The notes under the pieces are model-generated. The model was not told the DNA's origin. It searched no databases and was given only the letters and a program-made list of their open reading frames with translations. This document shows, in pieces, positions 7,209 through 14,764 of a DNA stretch of 39,866 nucleotides (the first letter of the stretch is position 1; the number at the start of each line of letters is the position of its first letter). The stretch comes from Actinomycetota bacterium (GTDB taxonomy: Bacteria; Actinomycetota; Acidimicrobiia; IMCC26256; JACPCJ01). A program made the translations under genes and the position numbers. The DNA is taken from contig JACPCJ010000071.1 of NCBI GenBank assembly GCA_016179865.1, positions 1-39,866 of the forward strand, written 5' to 3'.

Positions 7209-8147
7209 TCAGGTGCGGGCTCGCTGGTCGTCGGACTGGTCGCGTTCGTCGGAGAGTGCGTCGCTCGGACCGAGCGGCGTGTCATCCTGAACGGCCTGCC
7301 GCAGCTCATCGAAAAAGCGGTCATCGGGTGGGCCGATGTCGGGCTCGGGTTCGCGGAGGCGCCAGCGACGGCGCTTGGCGGGCAGCAAATCGACAGGCTC
7401 GGACGGATCCCGGTCCTCGATCGACTCGTCGAACTCGTCGATCGCGTCGATTTCGTCGACCTCGTCGATGACATTGATCGCGTCCTCGACCGGCGCCTCG
7501 ACCGGCGCCTCGACCGCTTCCTCAAGCGTCAGGGACTCAGCCTGCTCGTGGGCAAACTCCTCGGTCGCCTCGCCCGCTGGTGGGGGAAACTCCGACGCTT
7601 CAGGGCCGAAGGCCGTCTCGGAAAATGCGCCCTCAGGAACGGAGCGGGCATCGACGCGAGCCAGCTCCGCGGTGAGGAAGTCGCGCAGTCGGCGGCGGTG
7701 GTCCCGTGCCGCTTCCTCGAGCGCTTCGACGTCGGCCACCAGGGCGTTGCGCTGGCGCGACAACTCGCGGATCTCGTTCTCGATCCGTTGCCGCTCGGCG
7801 ATGGCGATGCGGCGCGCCTCTTCTTCCGCGGTGGAGACGATGGAATGAGCGTGGGCTTCGGATTCCGACACGACCCGCCGGGCCCGCTCCTGCGCTTCGG
7901 AAACGGCGGCGTCGGCCGTGCGCTGGGCGAGAAGCAGCGTTCGGCGCAGCATTTCGTCGGCCTCGCGGCCGAGCCCAGCCTCGCCTTCCGCCTTCGTGAG
8001 GCGCCCCGAAAGGCGCTCGACCTGCGCCTGGAGCCGTTCGATCGTGCCGGCGACCCGGTCGAGAAGCTCGTCGACGTCGTCGGGTCGGTACCCGCGCCAC
8101 GCCTCGCGTAGCTCGACGGTGCGCAGCTCGTGCGGCGTCACATCCAT
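7209..8147 (-). CDS. divIVA: DivIVA/Wag31 polar growth and division scaffold
   Basis: DivIVA (Wag31) is a coiled-coil protein that binds curved membrane at poles and septa and directs cell wall growth in actinobacteria. The 312-residue product starts MDVTPHELRTVELREAWRGY, the family N-terminal lipid-binding domain, with GYRPDDVDELLDRV after it. Residues about 30-165 are a long coiled coil. From about 175 on the protein is acidic and low complexity, with APVE repeats and a run of alternating Asp/Glu/Ile near residues 220-245, then a short basic patch (KRRRWR). The gene is in its usual place after sepF and yggT. A TACGAT -10 element ends 8 bases before the ATG, suggesting its own nearly leaderless transcript. 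Confidence 0.95.
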   Translation of the reverse strand: MDVTPHELRTVELREAWRGYRPDDVDELLDRVAGTIERLQAQVERLSGRLTKAEGEAGLGREADEMLRRTLLLAQRTADAAVSEAQERARRVVSESEAHAHSIVSTAEEEARRIAIAERQRIENEIRELSRQRNALVADVEALEEAARDHRRRLRDFLTAELARVDARSVPEGAFSETAFGPEASEFPPPAGEATEEFAHEQAESLTLEEAVEAPVEAPVEDAINVIDEVDEIDAIDEFDESIEDRDPSEPVDLLPAKRRRWRLREPEPDIGPPDDRFFDELRQAVQDDTPLGPSDALSDERDQSDDQRART

Positions 8148-8155
8148 GTCGTGCG

Positions 8156-8161
8156 ATCGTA
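8156..8161 (-). promoter_or_regulatory. -10 element just upstream of divIVA
   Basis: TACGAT on the minus strand (8161-8156) matches TANNNT and lies 8 bases before the divIVA ATG, so transcription would start about 2 bases before the start codon. There is no Shine-Dalgarno and no convincing -35. It suggests a near-leaderless divIVA mRNA separate from yggT read-through. Confidence 0.4.
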
Positions 8162-8190
8162 ACGGTCGCCCCCGGGCGGCCGGTGGACCC

Positions 8191-8448
8191 TCACGTACAG
8201 ATGGCCCGTTGGAGGATGATCAGCGCGATGAACACGATGATCGGAGAGAGATCGAAAGCCATGGGTCCGGTGCGAACGGGCGGGACCAAGCCCCGCACCG
8301 GCGCCAGGACCGGCTCGGTGACGTCGTAGAGGATGCGGTGGATGGCGGCGATCGGGGAGCCGGGCTCGACCGGGAACCACGAGATGATGATCCGGGCGAA
8401 GAGCACGACGTAGTAGACGGTGAGGAAGGCGCAGACGAGGTTTCGCAC
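8191..8448 (-). CDS. yggT: YggT family membrane protein
   Basis: This 85-residue protein has two hydrophobic segments, at residues about 3-24 and 64-83, with the YggT pattern between them: ARIIISWFP, then ILYDVTEPVLAPVRGLVPP. YggT proteins are small inner-membrane proteins of poorly defined function; in many bacteria, including actinobacteria, the gene sits between sepF and divIVA, as here. GTG start at 8448; sepF ends 18 bases upstream, so co-transcription with sepF is likely. Confidence 0.92.
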   Translation of the reverse strand: MRNLVCAFLTVYYVVLFARIIISWFPVEPGSPIAAIHRILYDVTEPVLAPVRGLVPPVRTGPMAFDLSPIIVFIALIILQRAICT

Positions 8449-8466
8449 GGCGGCAGAGGCGCGGTC

Positions 8467-8982
8467 TCAGGCGCTGTACAGACCCCGAGACTGGAGGCGC
8501 TTCTTCTCCTCAGCCGAGATCTCGACGTTCGCAGGGGTCAACAGGAAGACCTCGTCGTGCACCCGGGTCATCGAGCCCCCGAGGGCGTAGGTGAGGCCGG
8601 ACGAGAAATCGATGAAGCGCCGCTGGAGTTCACGGTCGAGGCCCTGAAGGTTCAGGATCACGGGCTGGGTGACCTTGAGGCGGTCGCCGACCTCCTGGGC
8701 GTCGTTGAAGCTCCCCGGCTCCACCACGTGCACCTTGGCGGACGCCTGATTCATGGTGCGGACCACCGACGGGCGCTGGGCCGGGGGCAGCGTCGCCGTG
8801 GCCTGTTCGGGCGGCGCCACCGTGCGGACCGCCGACGACGGCTCGGAACTGCGGGTCTGCGGCTCGGCGGCCGCTGCCCTTGGCTGCGGCTGTTCCTCGT
8901 AGCCGTAGTCGTACTCGTAGTCGAGCTCTTCGTCGTCCACGAGGCCGAGATACACCATGGCCCGGCGCCACAGGGAAGCCAT
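8467..8982 (-). CDS. sepF: SepF, Z-ring membrane anchor
   Basis: SepF binds FtsZ polymers and tethers them to the membrane; in actinobacteria, which lack FtsA, it is the main candidate anchor. The 171-residue product has the N-terminal amphipathic segment (MASLWRRAMVYLGLVDDEE), an acidic Tyr/Asp/Glu linker at about 20-30, a Pro/Ala/Arg linker, and the C-terminal SepF core from about residue 80 (VHVVEPGSFNDAQEVGDRL, LQGLDRELQRRFIDFSSGLTYALGG). The ATG at 8982 is certain from the amphipathic helix. The start codon and the purine-rich bases before it lie within the 3' arm of a strong hairpin (8977-9016), so initiation may depend on unfolding. Confidence 0.96.
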   Translation of the reverse strand: MASLWRRAMVYLGLVDDEELDYEYDYGYEEQPQPRAAAAEPQTRSSEPSSAVRTVAPPEQATATLPPAQRPSVVRTMNQASAKVHVVEPGSFNDAQEVGDRLKVTQPVILNLQGLDRELQRRFIDFSSGLTYALGGSMTRVHDEVFLLTPANVEISAEEKKRLQSRGLYSA

Positions 8983-9016
8983 CAGGACGCCGCCTGCGGC
9001 GGCGACCCTGATGGCT
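8977..9016 (-). promoter_or_regulatory. Hairpin enclosing the sepF start codon
   Basis: AGCCATCAGG (8977-8986) and CCTGATGGCT (9007-9016) are exact inverted repeats, and inside them CGCCGCC (8988-8994) pairs with GGCGGCG (8998-9004) around a 3-base loop. The total is 17 base pairs with a small 1/2 internal bulge. The sepF ATG (8982-8980) is inside the outer arm and the only Shine-Dalgarno-like bases (AGGCGG) are in the inner arm. No T-tract follows, so this is not a classic terminator. Confidence 0.7.
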
Positions 9017-9066
9017 GGGCCGCCCGTTCTCCGGTTCGCTCGCGAGGCTCGCTCACTTGAAAGAGA

Positions 9067-9666
9067 CTAGCGAGGTCGCGGCCCGAAAAGGATGCTTCCC
9101 AAACGGACGACGGTGCTCCCCTCCTCGACCGCCACCTCGAAGTCGCCCGACATCCCCATCGACAATCCGGCGATCCCGGCGTCGGCCGCCAGGCGTGCGA
9201 GCGCCGCGAAATGCGGCTGGGGGTCGCCCTCGATCGGGGGCACCGTCATCAAGCCCACCACCCGCAGCCCCAGCGCGTGACAGCGAGCGACCAGCCCCGC
9301 GGCCTCGGTCGGACGACACCCACCCTTCTGCGCTTCGCCCGCCACGTTCACTTGCACATGCACTCGGGCACCCTGCGCCTCGTCGGCGATGGCCTCGGCC
9401 ACTTCGATCCGATCGACCGAGTGCCAGACCGCGACGAGAGGCGCGAGGGAGCGCACCTTGTTGCGCTGGATGCGCCCCACGAAGTGCCACTCGCGAGGTT
9501 GCACTTCCGTCGCCTTCGCCAGGAGCTCTTGAGCGCGGTTCTCGCCGATCAGCGTCAGGCCTGCGTTGACGGCCTCGGTCACCGTCGACACCGGGAAGCC
9601 CTTGGTCACGGCCACGAGGCGCTCGCCGATCGCCCGTTGCCTGATTCGCTCGCTGCCCTCGCTCAT
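9067..9666 (-). CDS. yggS: YggS-type PLP homeostasis protein
   Basis: YggS/PLPBP proteins bind pyridoxal 5'-phosphate and buffer PLP and amino/keto acid pools. The 199-residue product has LVAVTKGFP with the PLP lysine at residue 22, then LIGENRAQELLAKA, WHFVGRIQRNK, the SVDR region, QVNVAGEAQKGG, GLMTVPP and the C-terminal LSMGMSGDFEVAVEEGSTVVRLGS. The ATG at 9666 overlaps the pgeF stop (ATGA). At 199 residues it is some 25-30 shorter than usual, because the helix before the PLP lysine is trimmed; the open frame upstream of 9666 is only a shadow of pgeF. Position between pgeF and sepF is standard in actinobacteria. Confidence 0.94.
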   Translation of the reverse strand: MSEGSERIRQRAIGERLVAVTKGFPVSTVTEAVNAGLTLIGENRAQELLAKATEVQPREWHFVGRIQRNKVRSLAPLVAVWHSVDRIEVAEAIADEAQGARVHVQVNVAGEAQKGGCRPTEAAGLVARCHALGLRVVGLMTVPPIEGDPQPHFAALARLAADAGIAGLSMGMSGDFEVAVEEGSTVVRLGSILFGPRPR

Positions 9667-10382
9667 GGCCGCCTGCCGACCAGGAGCGCCTGCCTGCCGG
9701 TCGGATCGCCGTCGCGCCGGTACGAGAAGTAGGCGGGCGAACAAGAAGTGCAGATTCCCAGATCTGACACGTGCACCACGCCCGCGGCGCGCAACGCCGC
9801 CGCCGCCGCCGCCGGAATGTCGAGCGCGGGCGTTCCCTGCGCCGTGCTTGCGCGCACGGCGGGGCCGAACCGGTCTTCGAAGTCGGCCAGCTTGTCCTCT
9901 CCGAACTCGTAGCAGCACGGTCGGATGCAGGGGCCGAGGAGGGCTCGGCGGGGCTCGACTCCAGAGGCACGAAGCGCCTCGGCACTTGCTTCGACCACAC
10001 CAGCGAGGAGGCCGGGCCAGCCGGCGTGAACGGCGGCCACACCCCCTGGTCCAACCAGCGCTACGGGGGCGCAGTCGGCGGTGAGCACGGCGCCCACGTG
10101 CTTCGGGTCGATCACCACCACCGCGTCGGCCTCGGCCGGCGCAGCCCCGTCGATCGACCCGGCGTCGACAACGGCCGCGCCGTGGACCTGGCGCATTGGC
10201 ACCCACGTTCCCGACAGGCCCAGGGCGCCAAGGGCGCGGCGGCGATTCTCGACGACGGACTCAGCGGGGTCGTCGCCCCCCGTCGTGAGGTTCAGCGACG
10301 AGTACGGCGGAGCCGACACACCCCCGTGGCGATCAGTGAAGAGGACGCGCGCCCCGAATACGTCGGCGCGGAACCAACCCAT
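9663..10382 (-). CDS. pgeF: Peptidoglycan editing factor PgeF (YfiH/laccase-domain)
   Basis: The 239-residue protein belongs to the YfiH/DUF152 family, once called polyphenol oxidase or multicopper-like. In E. coli PgeF removes wrongly incorporated L-Ser from UDP-MurNAc precursors. Conserved features: FTDRHGGVSAPPYSSLNL near the start, the metal-binding QVHG, TADCAPV and AAVHAGWPG triad, then GPCIRPCCYEFG and the C-terminal DLGICTSCSPAYFSYRRDG. The ATG at 10382 lies 47 bases after ftsZ. Its role next to mur and fts genes agrees with peptidoglycan quality control. A purine nucleoside phosphorylase activity reported for some family members cannot be excluded from sequence. Confidence 0.94.
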   Translation of the reverse strand: MGWFRADVFGARVLFTDRHGGVSAPPYSSLNLTTGGDDPAESVVENRRRALGALGLSGTWVPMRQVHGAAVVDAGSIDGAAPAEADAVVVIDPKHVGAVLTADCAPVALVGPGGVAAVHAGWPGLLAGVVEASAEALRASGVEPRRALLGPCIRPCCYEFGEDKLADFEDRFGPAVRASTAQGTPALDIPAAAAAALRAAGVVHVSDLGICTSCSPAYFSYRRDGDPTGRQALLVGRRP

Positions 10383-10429
10383 GACTCCCAGAGTCGCGTG
10401 GGACCGAGGCCCCCGCTACTTGAGGCCGG

Positions 10430-11485
10430 CTACTTGAGGAACGAGGGCACGTCGAACTCGTCGGAACCGAGGTCGAAGTCCTCGTCCTCGAGTTCCTCAC
10501 CCAGCCCCATGCTGGTGCGCTCGGTTCGACCACCCTCGAAGCGGTCGAACCCCGCGGCGATGACGGTGACCCGCACCTCCTCGCCGAGGGCGTCGTCGAT
10601 GACCGCCCCGAAGATGATGTTGGCGTCGGGGTGGGCGGCCTGGGCGATGATCTCGGCGGATTCGTTGACCTCGAACAGCCCGAGGTCGGACGGGCCCGAG
10701 ATGTTGAGCAGGATGCCTCGGGCTCCCTCGATGCTCGCCTCGAGCAGCGCGCTCGAGATGGCGGCCCGGGCGGCGTTGACGGAACGGGCCTCGCCGGACG
10801 CGTAGCCGATGCCCATCAGGGCCGAGCCGGCGTTGGTCATGATCATCTTGACGTCGGCGAAGTCGGTGTTGATCAGGCCCGGCGTCGTGATGAGGTCGGT
10901 GATCCCCTGGACTCCCTGGAGGAGGATCTCGTCGCACATCTTGAAGGCGTTGAGCATCGACGTCTTGTCGTCAGAGATCTGGACGAGGCGATCGTTGGGA
11001 ATGACGATCAGGGTGTCGAGCTTGTCCTTCAGGGACCCGATTCCCGTCTCGGCCTGCACGGCCCGCCGTCGACCCTCGAAGTTGAACGGACGCGTGACGA
11101 CGCCGATGGTGAGGGCACCCAGACTCTTGGCGATCTCGGCGACGATCGGTGCCCCGCCGGTGCCGGTGCCGCCACCCTCGCCGGCGGTGATGAAGACCAT
11201 GTCGGCACCCTTGAGGACCTCTTCGATCTCCTCGCGGTGCTCCTCGGCCGCCGCCCGGCCCACCTCGGGGTCGGAGCCGGCTCCGAGGCCGCGCGTGAGC
11301 TGCCGGCCGATGTCGAGCTTGACGTCGGCGTCGCTCATGAGCAGGGCCTGGGCGTCGGTGTTGACGGCGATGAACTCGACGCCCTTCAAGCCGGCGTCGA
11401 TCATCCGATTGACCGCGTTGCAGCCACCGCCGCCGATGCCGACGACCTTGATGACCGCGAGATAGTTCTGGGGCGCTCCCACCAT
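10430..11485 (-). CDS. ftsZ: Cell division tubulin homologue FtsZ
   Basis: FtsZ is the GTPase that forms the division ring. The 351-residue protein has the nucleotide-binding [20 protein letters not shown], the tubulin signature GGGTGTGG at residues 104-111, the T7-loop region [15 protein letters not shown], and a C-terminal linker ending in DVPSFLK, the conserved peptide that contacts SepF and other partners. The frame is open 14 codons upstream, but ATG 11485 is preceded by AAGGA at good spacing (8 bases) and fits family length. A 166-base gap to ftsQ contains a promoter and dyad, so ftsZ is likely transcribed on its own as well as by read-through. Confidence 0.98.
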   Translation of the reverse strand: MVGAPQNYLAVIKVVGIGGGGCNAVNRMIDAGLKGVEFIAVNTDAQALLMSDADVKLDIGRQLTRGLGAGSDPEVGRAAAEEHREEIEEVLKGADMVFITAGEGGGTGTGGAPIVAEIAKSLGALTIGVVTRPFNFEGRRRAVQAETGIGSLKDKLDTLIVIPNDRLVQISDDKTSMLNAFKMCDEILLQGVQGITDLITTPGLINTDFADVKMIMTNAGSALMGIGYASGEARSVNAARAAISSALLEASIEGARGILLNISGPSDLGLFEVNESAEIIAQAAHPDANIIFGAVIDDALGEEVRVTVIAAGFDRFEGGRTERTSMGLGEELEDEDFDLGSDEFDVPSFLK

Positions 11486-11530
11486 GACAGGATCCTTCAG
11501 CAAACCCGGCGTCCCGGGATCGAGCAAGAG

Positions 11531-11553
11531 ACCCTCAACTTGTGGTTGAGAGT
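11531..11553 (-). promoter_or_regulatory. Dyad in the ftsZ leader
   Basis: ACCCTCAAC (11531-11539) and GTTGAGAGT (11545-11553) pair as nine base pairs including one G-U, around a 5-base loop. It lies 46 bases upstream of the ftsZ ATG and 27 bases downstream of the predicted -10, so it is in the transcribed leader. It could be an operator or an RNA hairpin. Confidence 0.55.
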
Positions 11554-11579
11554 TATGTCAACCTGCACTGTGGGGTTAA

Positions 11580-11607
11580 AGTATCACATTGTGGCCCCCG
11601 TGGTCAA
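11580..11607 (-). promoter_or_regulatory. Predicted ftsZ promoter
   Basis: On the minus strand TTGACC (11607-11602) is followed after 16 bases by GATACT (11585-11580), preceded by TGT as in extended -10 promoters. The expected start is near 11573, giving a leader of about 90 bases. This is the best sigma-70-type promoter in the dcw cluster apart from that of mraZ, and it agrees with the common finding that ftsZ has its own promoter. Confidence 0.6.
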
Positions 11608-11651
11608 TGAGACCAGCCCTCACGCTCATTTCCCGCACGCCTGACGCACGA

Positions 11652-12452
11652 TCAGGGAGGAGGCGGCGAGGAGGTCGAGGAGGTCGAGGAACTCGAGGCG
11701 GGGGGAACGGTCGTCGTGGTCGGCAGGGATTTCTCCTCCCGGACGGCGGGCACCGAGGGCACCCGGACGTCGATGAGGTAGACCTCGCGCTCCCCCAACC
11801 GCTCCACCACGGCCTCCAGAGCTGCCCACTTCCGGTCCACCTCGTCCGCTTCGCCAAAACGGACGAGGGCCACCGTGTCGAGTTCGAGCACCCAGCCTCC
11901 GCGAGCGGGCCGGACGCCGCGGACTCGCCTCGCCAGGCCTTCGGGCGCGGCGGCCGCAATCCGCAGGGGCCCGCGGAACCCCGTCGCCGTCTCGCCCGGA
12001 TTGGGGACGCGCGCCCCGTCGGGTGCATCGATCTCCATCAGTCCTTCGGGCGGCAGGAAGCGCACGTCGAGCACCCTCCCGTTGGCGTCGACGAGTGCAA
12101 TCTCCTCGCCCGCCCGTGAAACCCAGGCCACCGGTGTCCGCTCCGTGACCGTCACCACCAGGGTGGCCGGGAGCGAGAACGACGCGTCGGCGTCGTCGAC
12201 CCACGGCAACCGCTCGACCCGGCGTGCCGCCGCCCCCCGGTCCACGAGCAGAAGCGGCTCGCCGATCCTCACCGCCACCGCCCGGCGCACGTCAGCCGCC
12301 GAGGTGTGCTGTGCGCCGACGACCCGGACCTGCTCCACGTCAAGCAGCGACGATTGCGCCAGAAGCCAAGCGCCACCGGCGAGGGAGAACAACGTCAGGA
12401 ACACCAGCACGACGCGGGTACCCGGACGTGTGCCTCGCGACCGAGCCGTCAC
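11652..12452 (-). CDS. ftsQ: Divisome protein FtsQ
   Basis: FtsQ is a bitopic divisome protein that links early and late division components through FtsL and FtsB/DivIC. The 266-residue product has a short basic cytoplasmic N-terminus, one membrane segment at about 13-33, a POTRA domain beginning LLDVEQVRVVGAQHTSAADVR, and the FtsQ domain with LPWVDDADASFSLPATLVVTVTERTPVAWV. The last 30 residues are Ser/Thr/Pro-rich (TTTTVPPASSSS...) and look disordered. The GTG overlaps the murB stop (GTGA), so it is coupled to murB; this murB-ftsQ-ftsZ order is usual. Confidence 0.93.
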   Translation of the reverse strand: MTARSRGTRPGTRVVLVFLTLFSLAGGAWLLAQSSLLDVEQVRVVGAQHTSAADVRRAVAVRIGEPLLLVDRGAAARRVERLPWVDDADASFSLPATLVVTVTERTPVAWVSRAGEEIALVDANGRVLDVRFLPPEGLMEIDAPDGARVPNPGETATGFRGPLRIAAAAPEGLARRVRGVRPARGGWVLELDTVALVRFGEADEVDRKWAALEAVVERLGEREVYLIDVRVPSVPAVREEKSLPTTTTVPPASSSSTSSTSSPPPP

Positions 12453-13375
12453 GCGCTGAAGCCCACCAACGTCAGCTCGGGAACCAGCTTCACGCCGACC
12501 TGTTCCTCGACCAACCGCTGAACCTCGCGGACCAGGCGGTGGACGTCGTCGGCCGTGGCCCCCGCCTCGGCTTGGAAGAAGTTCGCGTGCTTCTCCGAGA
12601 CCACGGCGCCCCCGATCCGGAAGCCCTTCAAGCCACAGCCATCGATGATCCGCCCCGCCGAGTCGCCCGGCGGATTGGTGAAGACCGACCCCGCGTTCGA
12701 ACCGCCGGGCTGGTGTTCACGCCGCCAGCGCACGATCTCGTCGAGGCGCGCCTCGCACGATTCGCGGTCGTCCGCGGCCGTCACGAACGACGCCCTCGTC
12801 ACGACGTGCCAGGGCGTCAGGTTGGAATGGCGATACCCGAGGTCGAGCTCGGCCGCGGCGCGGCGCACCGCGGACCCGCTCCCTCCCGGTGAGAGGTCGA
12901 AGACCCACGCTGCCTCGAGGACCTCACGCGTCTCCTGACCATGGCCGCCGGCATTCATCCGCACCGCCCCGCCGACCGATCCCGGAATGCCTACAAGGAA
13001 CTCCAGCCCGGTCCGAGAGGCGGCGGCCGCCCGGCGGGCGAGTACAGGGAGCGCGACCGCGCCGCCCGCCGTCACCAATTCATCCTCGATCTCGACGTCT
13101 TCAAAATCGCCGCTCAGATGGACGGCCACGCCCGGGAAGCCGGCGTCGGCCACGAGCAGGTTCGACCCCCGTCCCACGACCAGAACCGGGGACGGCGCCG
13201 GGAGTACACCCCGCACCGCCTCGAGCTCGTCGACCGTCTCCGGTTCGACGAGGACCGCCGCCGGGCCCCCGAGCCGGTAGGTGCTGAATTCGGCAAGCGA
13301 CGCGTCGCGCCGGACGGGACGTCGGAGCCTCGGCCCGCGCTCGCGGGCCAGCTCCGTCCACGGCAATGCGGTCAC
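12449..13375 (-). CDS. murB: UDP-N-acetylenolpyruvoylglucosamine reductase
   Basis: MurB reduces UDP-GlcNAc-enolpyruvate to UDP-MurNAc with NADPH and bound FAD. From the GTG at 13375 the protein has 308 residues. FAD-binding features are STYRLGG, VLVVGRGSNLLVAD and EFLVGIPGSVGGAVRMNAGGHG; the C-terminal domain has GSVFTNPPGDSAGRIIDGCGLKG with the catalytic serine of the GS(V)FxNP motif, and SEKHANFF. I chose GTG 13375 because it overlaps the murC stop (GTGA) and has GGGGGAG just upstream; the ATG at 13411 would extend 40 bases into murC. The type I/II assignment was not attempted. Confidence 0.95.
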   Translation of the reverse strand: MTALPWTELARERGPRLRRPVRRDASLAEFSTYRLGGPAAVLVEPETVDELEAVRGVLPAPSPVLVVGRGSNLLVADAGFPGVAVHLSGDFEDVEIEDELVTAGGAVALPVLARRAAAASRTGLEFLVGIPGSVGGAVRMNAGGHGQETREVLEAAWVFDLSPGGSGSAVRRAAAELDLGYRHSNLTPWHVVTRASFVTAADDRESCEARLDEIVRWRREHQPGGSNAGSVFTNPPGDSAGRIIDGCGLKGFRIGGAVVSEKHANFFQAEAGATADDVHRLVREVQRLVEEQVGVKLVPELTLVGFSA

Positions 13376-14736
13376 CCCCGCTCCCCCGCTCCGCCCGCCC
13401 GCGCCCGCCATTCGTCGGCCACCAAGGTCACGTCGCCCGCTCCGAGCGTCAGGACGACGTCGCCGGGCCGGGTCAGCGATGGCAGTTGGGCGGCGATCTC
13501 GGCGCGGTGCGGGAGGTAGACGACCCGTCCGGAGGGCCGGGCGTCGACCACGGCCTGAAGGATGAGCTGGCCAGAAACGCCGGGCCGCGGCGCCTCACCG
13601 GCGGCATAGACATCGGTGAGGACGACGACGTCGGCGGCGTCAAAGGCGTGGGCGAAGTCCTGCCACAGGGTCGCCGTGCGGCTGAATCGGTGGGGCTGGA
13701 ACACGGCGACCACGCGGCTCCACGGTCCTGCCCGCGCCGTCTCCACGACGGCCTCGATCTCCGAGGGCAGGTGCGCGTAGTCGTCGACGATCGAGCGCCC
13801 GTCGATCTCGCCGCGGAACTGGAACCGCCGGGCTACGCCGGCGAAGCGGCCGACGGCGGCGGCCACGGCGGCAAACGGCACCCCCAGCGCGAGGGCGGTG
13901 CCCGCGGCGGCCGTGGCATTCAGGGCGTTGTGTCGACCCGGGACCGGAATGGCCAGGCGGCCCAGCTCGCCCTCGGGGCCGCGCAAGGAGAACCGGCACC
14001 CCTCCCCCCCCTGCTCGAACGAAGAGATCTGGTAGTCGCACCCCTCTGAGAACCCGTACGTAAGCGCTGCCCCCGGAGCCAGCGCCACGACCTGGGGGTC
14101 GTCGCCCCACACGAGCGCGAAGCCGGGGGTGTCGGCGAGGAACTGGCGAAAAGCCTCGGCCAGGGGCTCGAAGCCCCCCCAGTGTTCGAGGTGGTCGGGC
14201 TCGACACTCGTGACCACGGCCACCTCCCGGTGCAGCCGCAAAAACGTGCCATCGCTTTCGTCCGCCTCGACCACGAGCCACTCCCCGTCGTCGAGTGCGG
14301 CGTTGCCGCCGACCTCGTTGACGTCGCCCCCGATGATGAACGAGGGCTGCCATCCCGCCTCGCGGAGGATGAGCGCGAGGAGGGACGAGGTGGTGGTCTT
14401 GCCGTGCGTGCCCGACACCGCCACGGTGCGCCGGGTGGCGGTGATCGCCCAGAGGGCCTCAGCCCTCGCCAGCACGGCCACGCCGCGCTCCCGGGCCGCC
14501 ACGACCTCGGGGTTTGTGTCGGGGATGGCGGTCGACACGATGAGGGCGTCGGCGGACGCGGGAACGTGCCGCGGGTCGTGGCCGACGTGGACGTCGACGC
14601 CGTGGAGGCGCAGCCGGTCGAGGACGGGGGACTCCTTGAGGTCGGATCCGCTGACCCGCTGGCCCATCCCGGCCAGCACAACCGCGATGGCACTCATCCC
14701 CGACCCCCCGACCCCGACGATGTGGACGGTGTGCAC
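13372..14736 (-). CDS. murC: UDP-N-acetylmuramate-L-alanine ligase
   Basis: MurC adds L-Ala to UDP-MurNAc with ATP. From GTG 14736 the protein has 454 residues: an N-terminal Rossmann-like VHIVGVGGSGMSAIA, a linker, the Mur ligase P-loop GTHGKTTTSSLLALIL, the central EADESDGTFL and VVTSVEPDHLEHWG motifs, and the C-terminal domain with DDYAHLPSEIEA and FQPHRFSRT. The open frame runs 120 codons further upstream, but that part lies on murG. The start is not fully certain: a GTG at 14778 would add 14 residues and overlap the murG end. Neither candidate has a strong Shine-Dalgarno. The gene is in the murG-murC-murB order normal for actinobacteria. Confidence 0.95.
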   Translation of the reverse strand: MHTVHIVGVGGSGMSAIAVVLAGMGQRVSGSDLKESPVLDRLRLHGVDVHVGHDPRHVPASADALIVSTAIPDTNPEVVAARERGVAVLARAEALWAITATRRTVAVSGTHGKTTTSSLLALILREAGWQPSFIIGGDVNEVGGNAALDDGEWLVVEADESDGTFLRLHREVAVVTSVEPDHLEHWGGFEPLAEAFRQFLADTPGFALVWGDDPQVVALAPGAALTYGFSEGCDYQISSFEQGGEGCRFSLRGPEGELGRLAIPVPGRHNALNATAAAGTALALGVPFAAVAAAVGRFAGVARRFQFRGEIDGRSIVDDYAHLPSEIEAVVETARAGPWSRVVAVFQPHRFSRTATLWQDFAHAFDAADVVVLTDVYAAGEAPRPGVSGQLILQAVVDARPSGRVVYLPHRAEIAAQLPSLTRPGDVVLTLGAGDVTLVADEWRARAGGAGERG

Positions 14737-14764
14737 CGCACCCGGACCGGCGGCGAGGTCGAGG

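Noticed and set aside
9017-9066. GCTCGC-type short palindromes after yggS
   Set aside because: Short GC-only matches that are expected by chance here; only the nested hairpin at 8977-9016 stands out.
11556-11561. A perfect TTGACA as a second ftsZ -35
   Set aside because: At 16-18 bases downstream the sequence is TTGAGG-like, with no -10 match; it lies beside the dyad instead.
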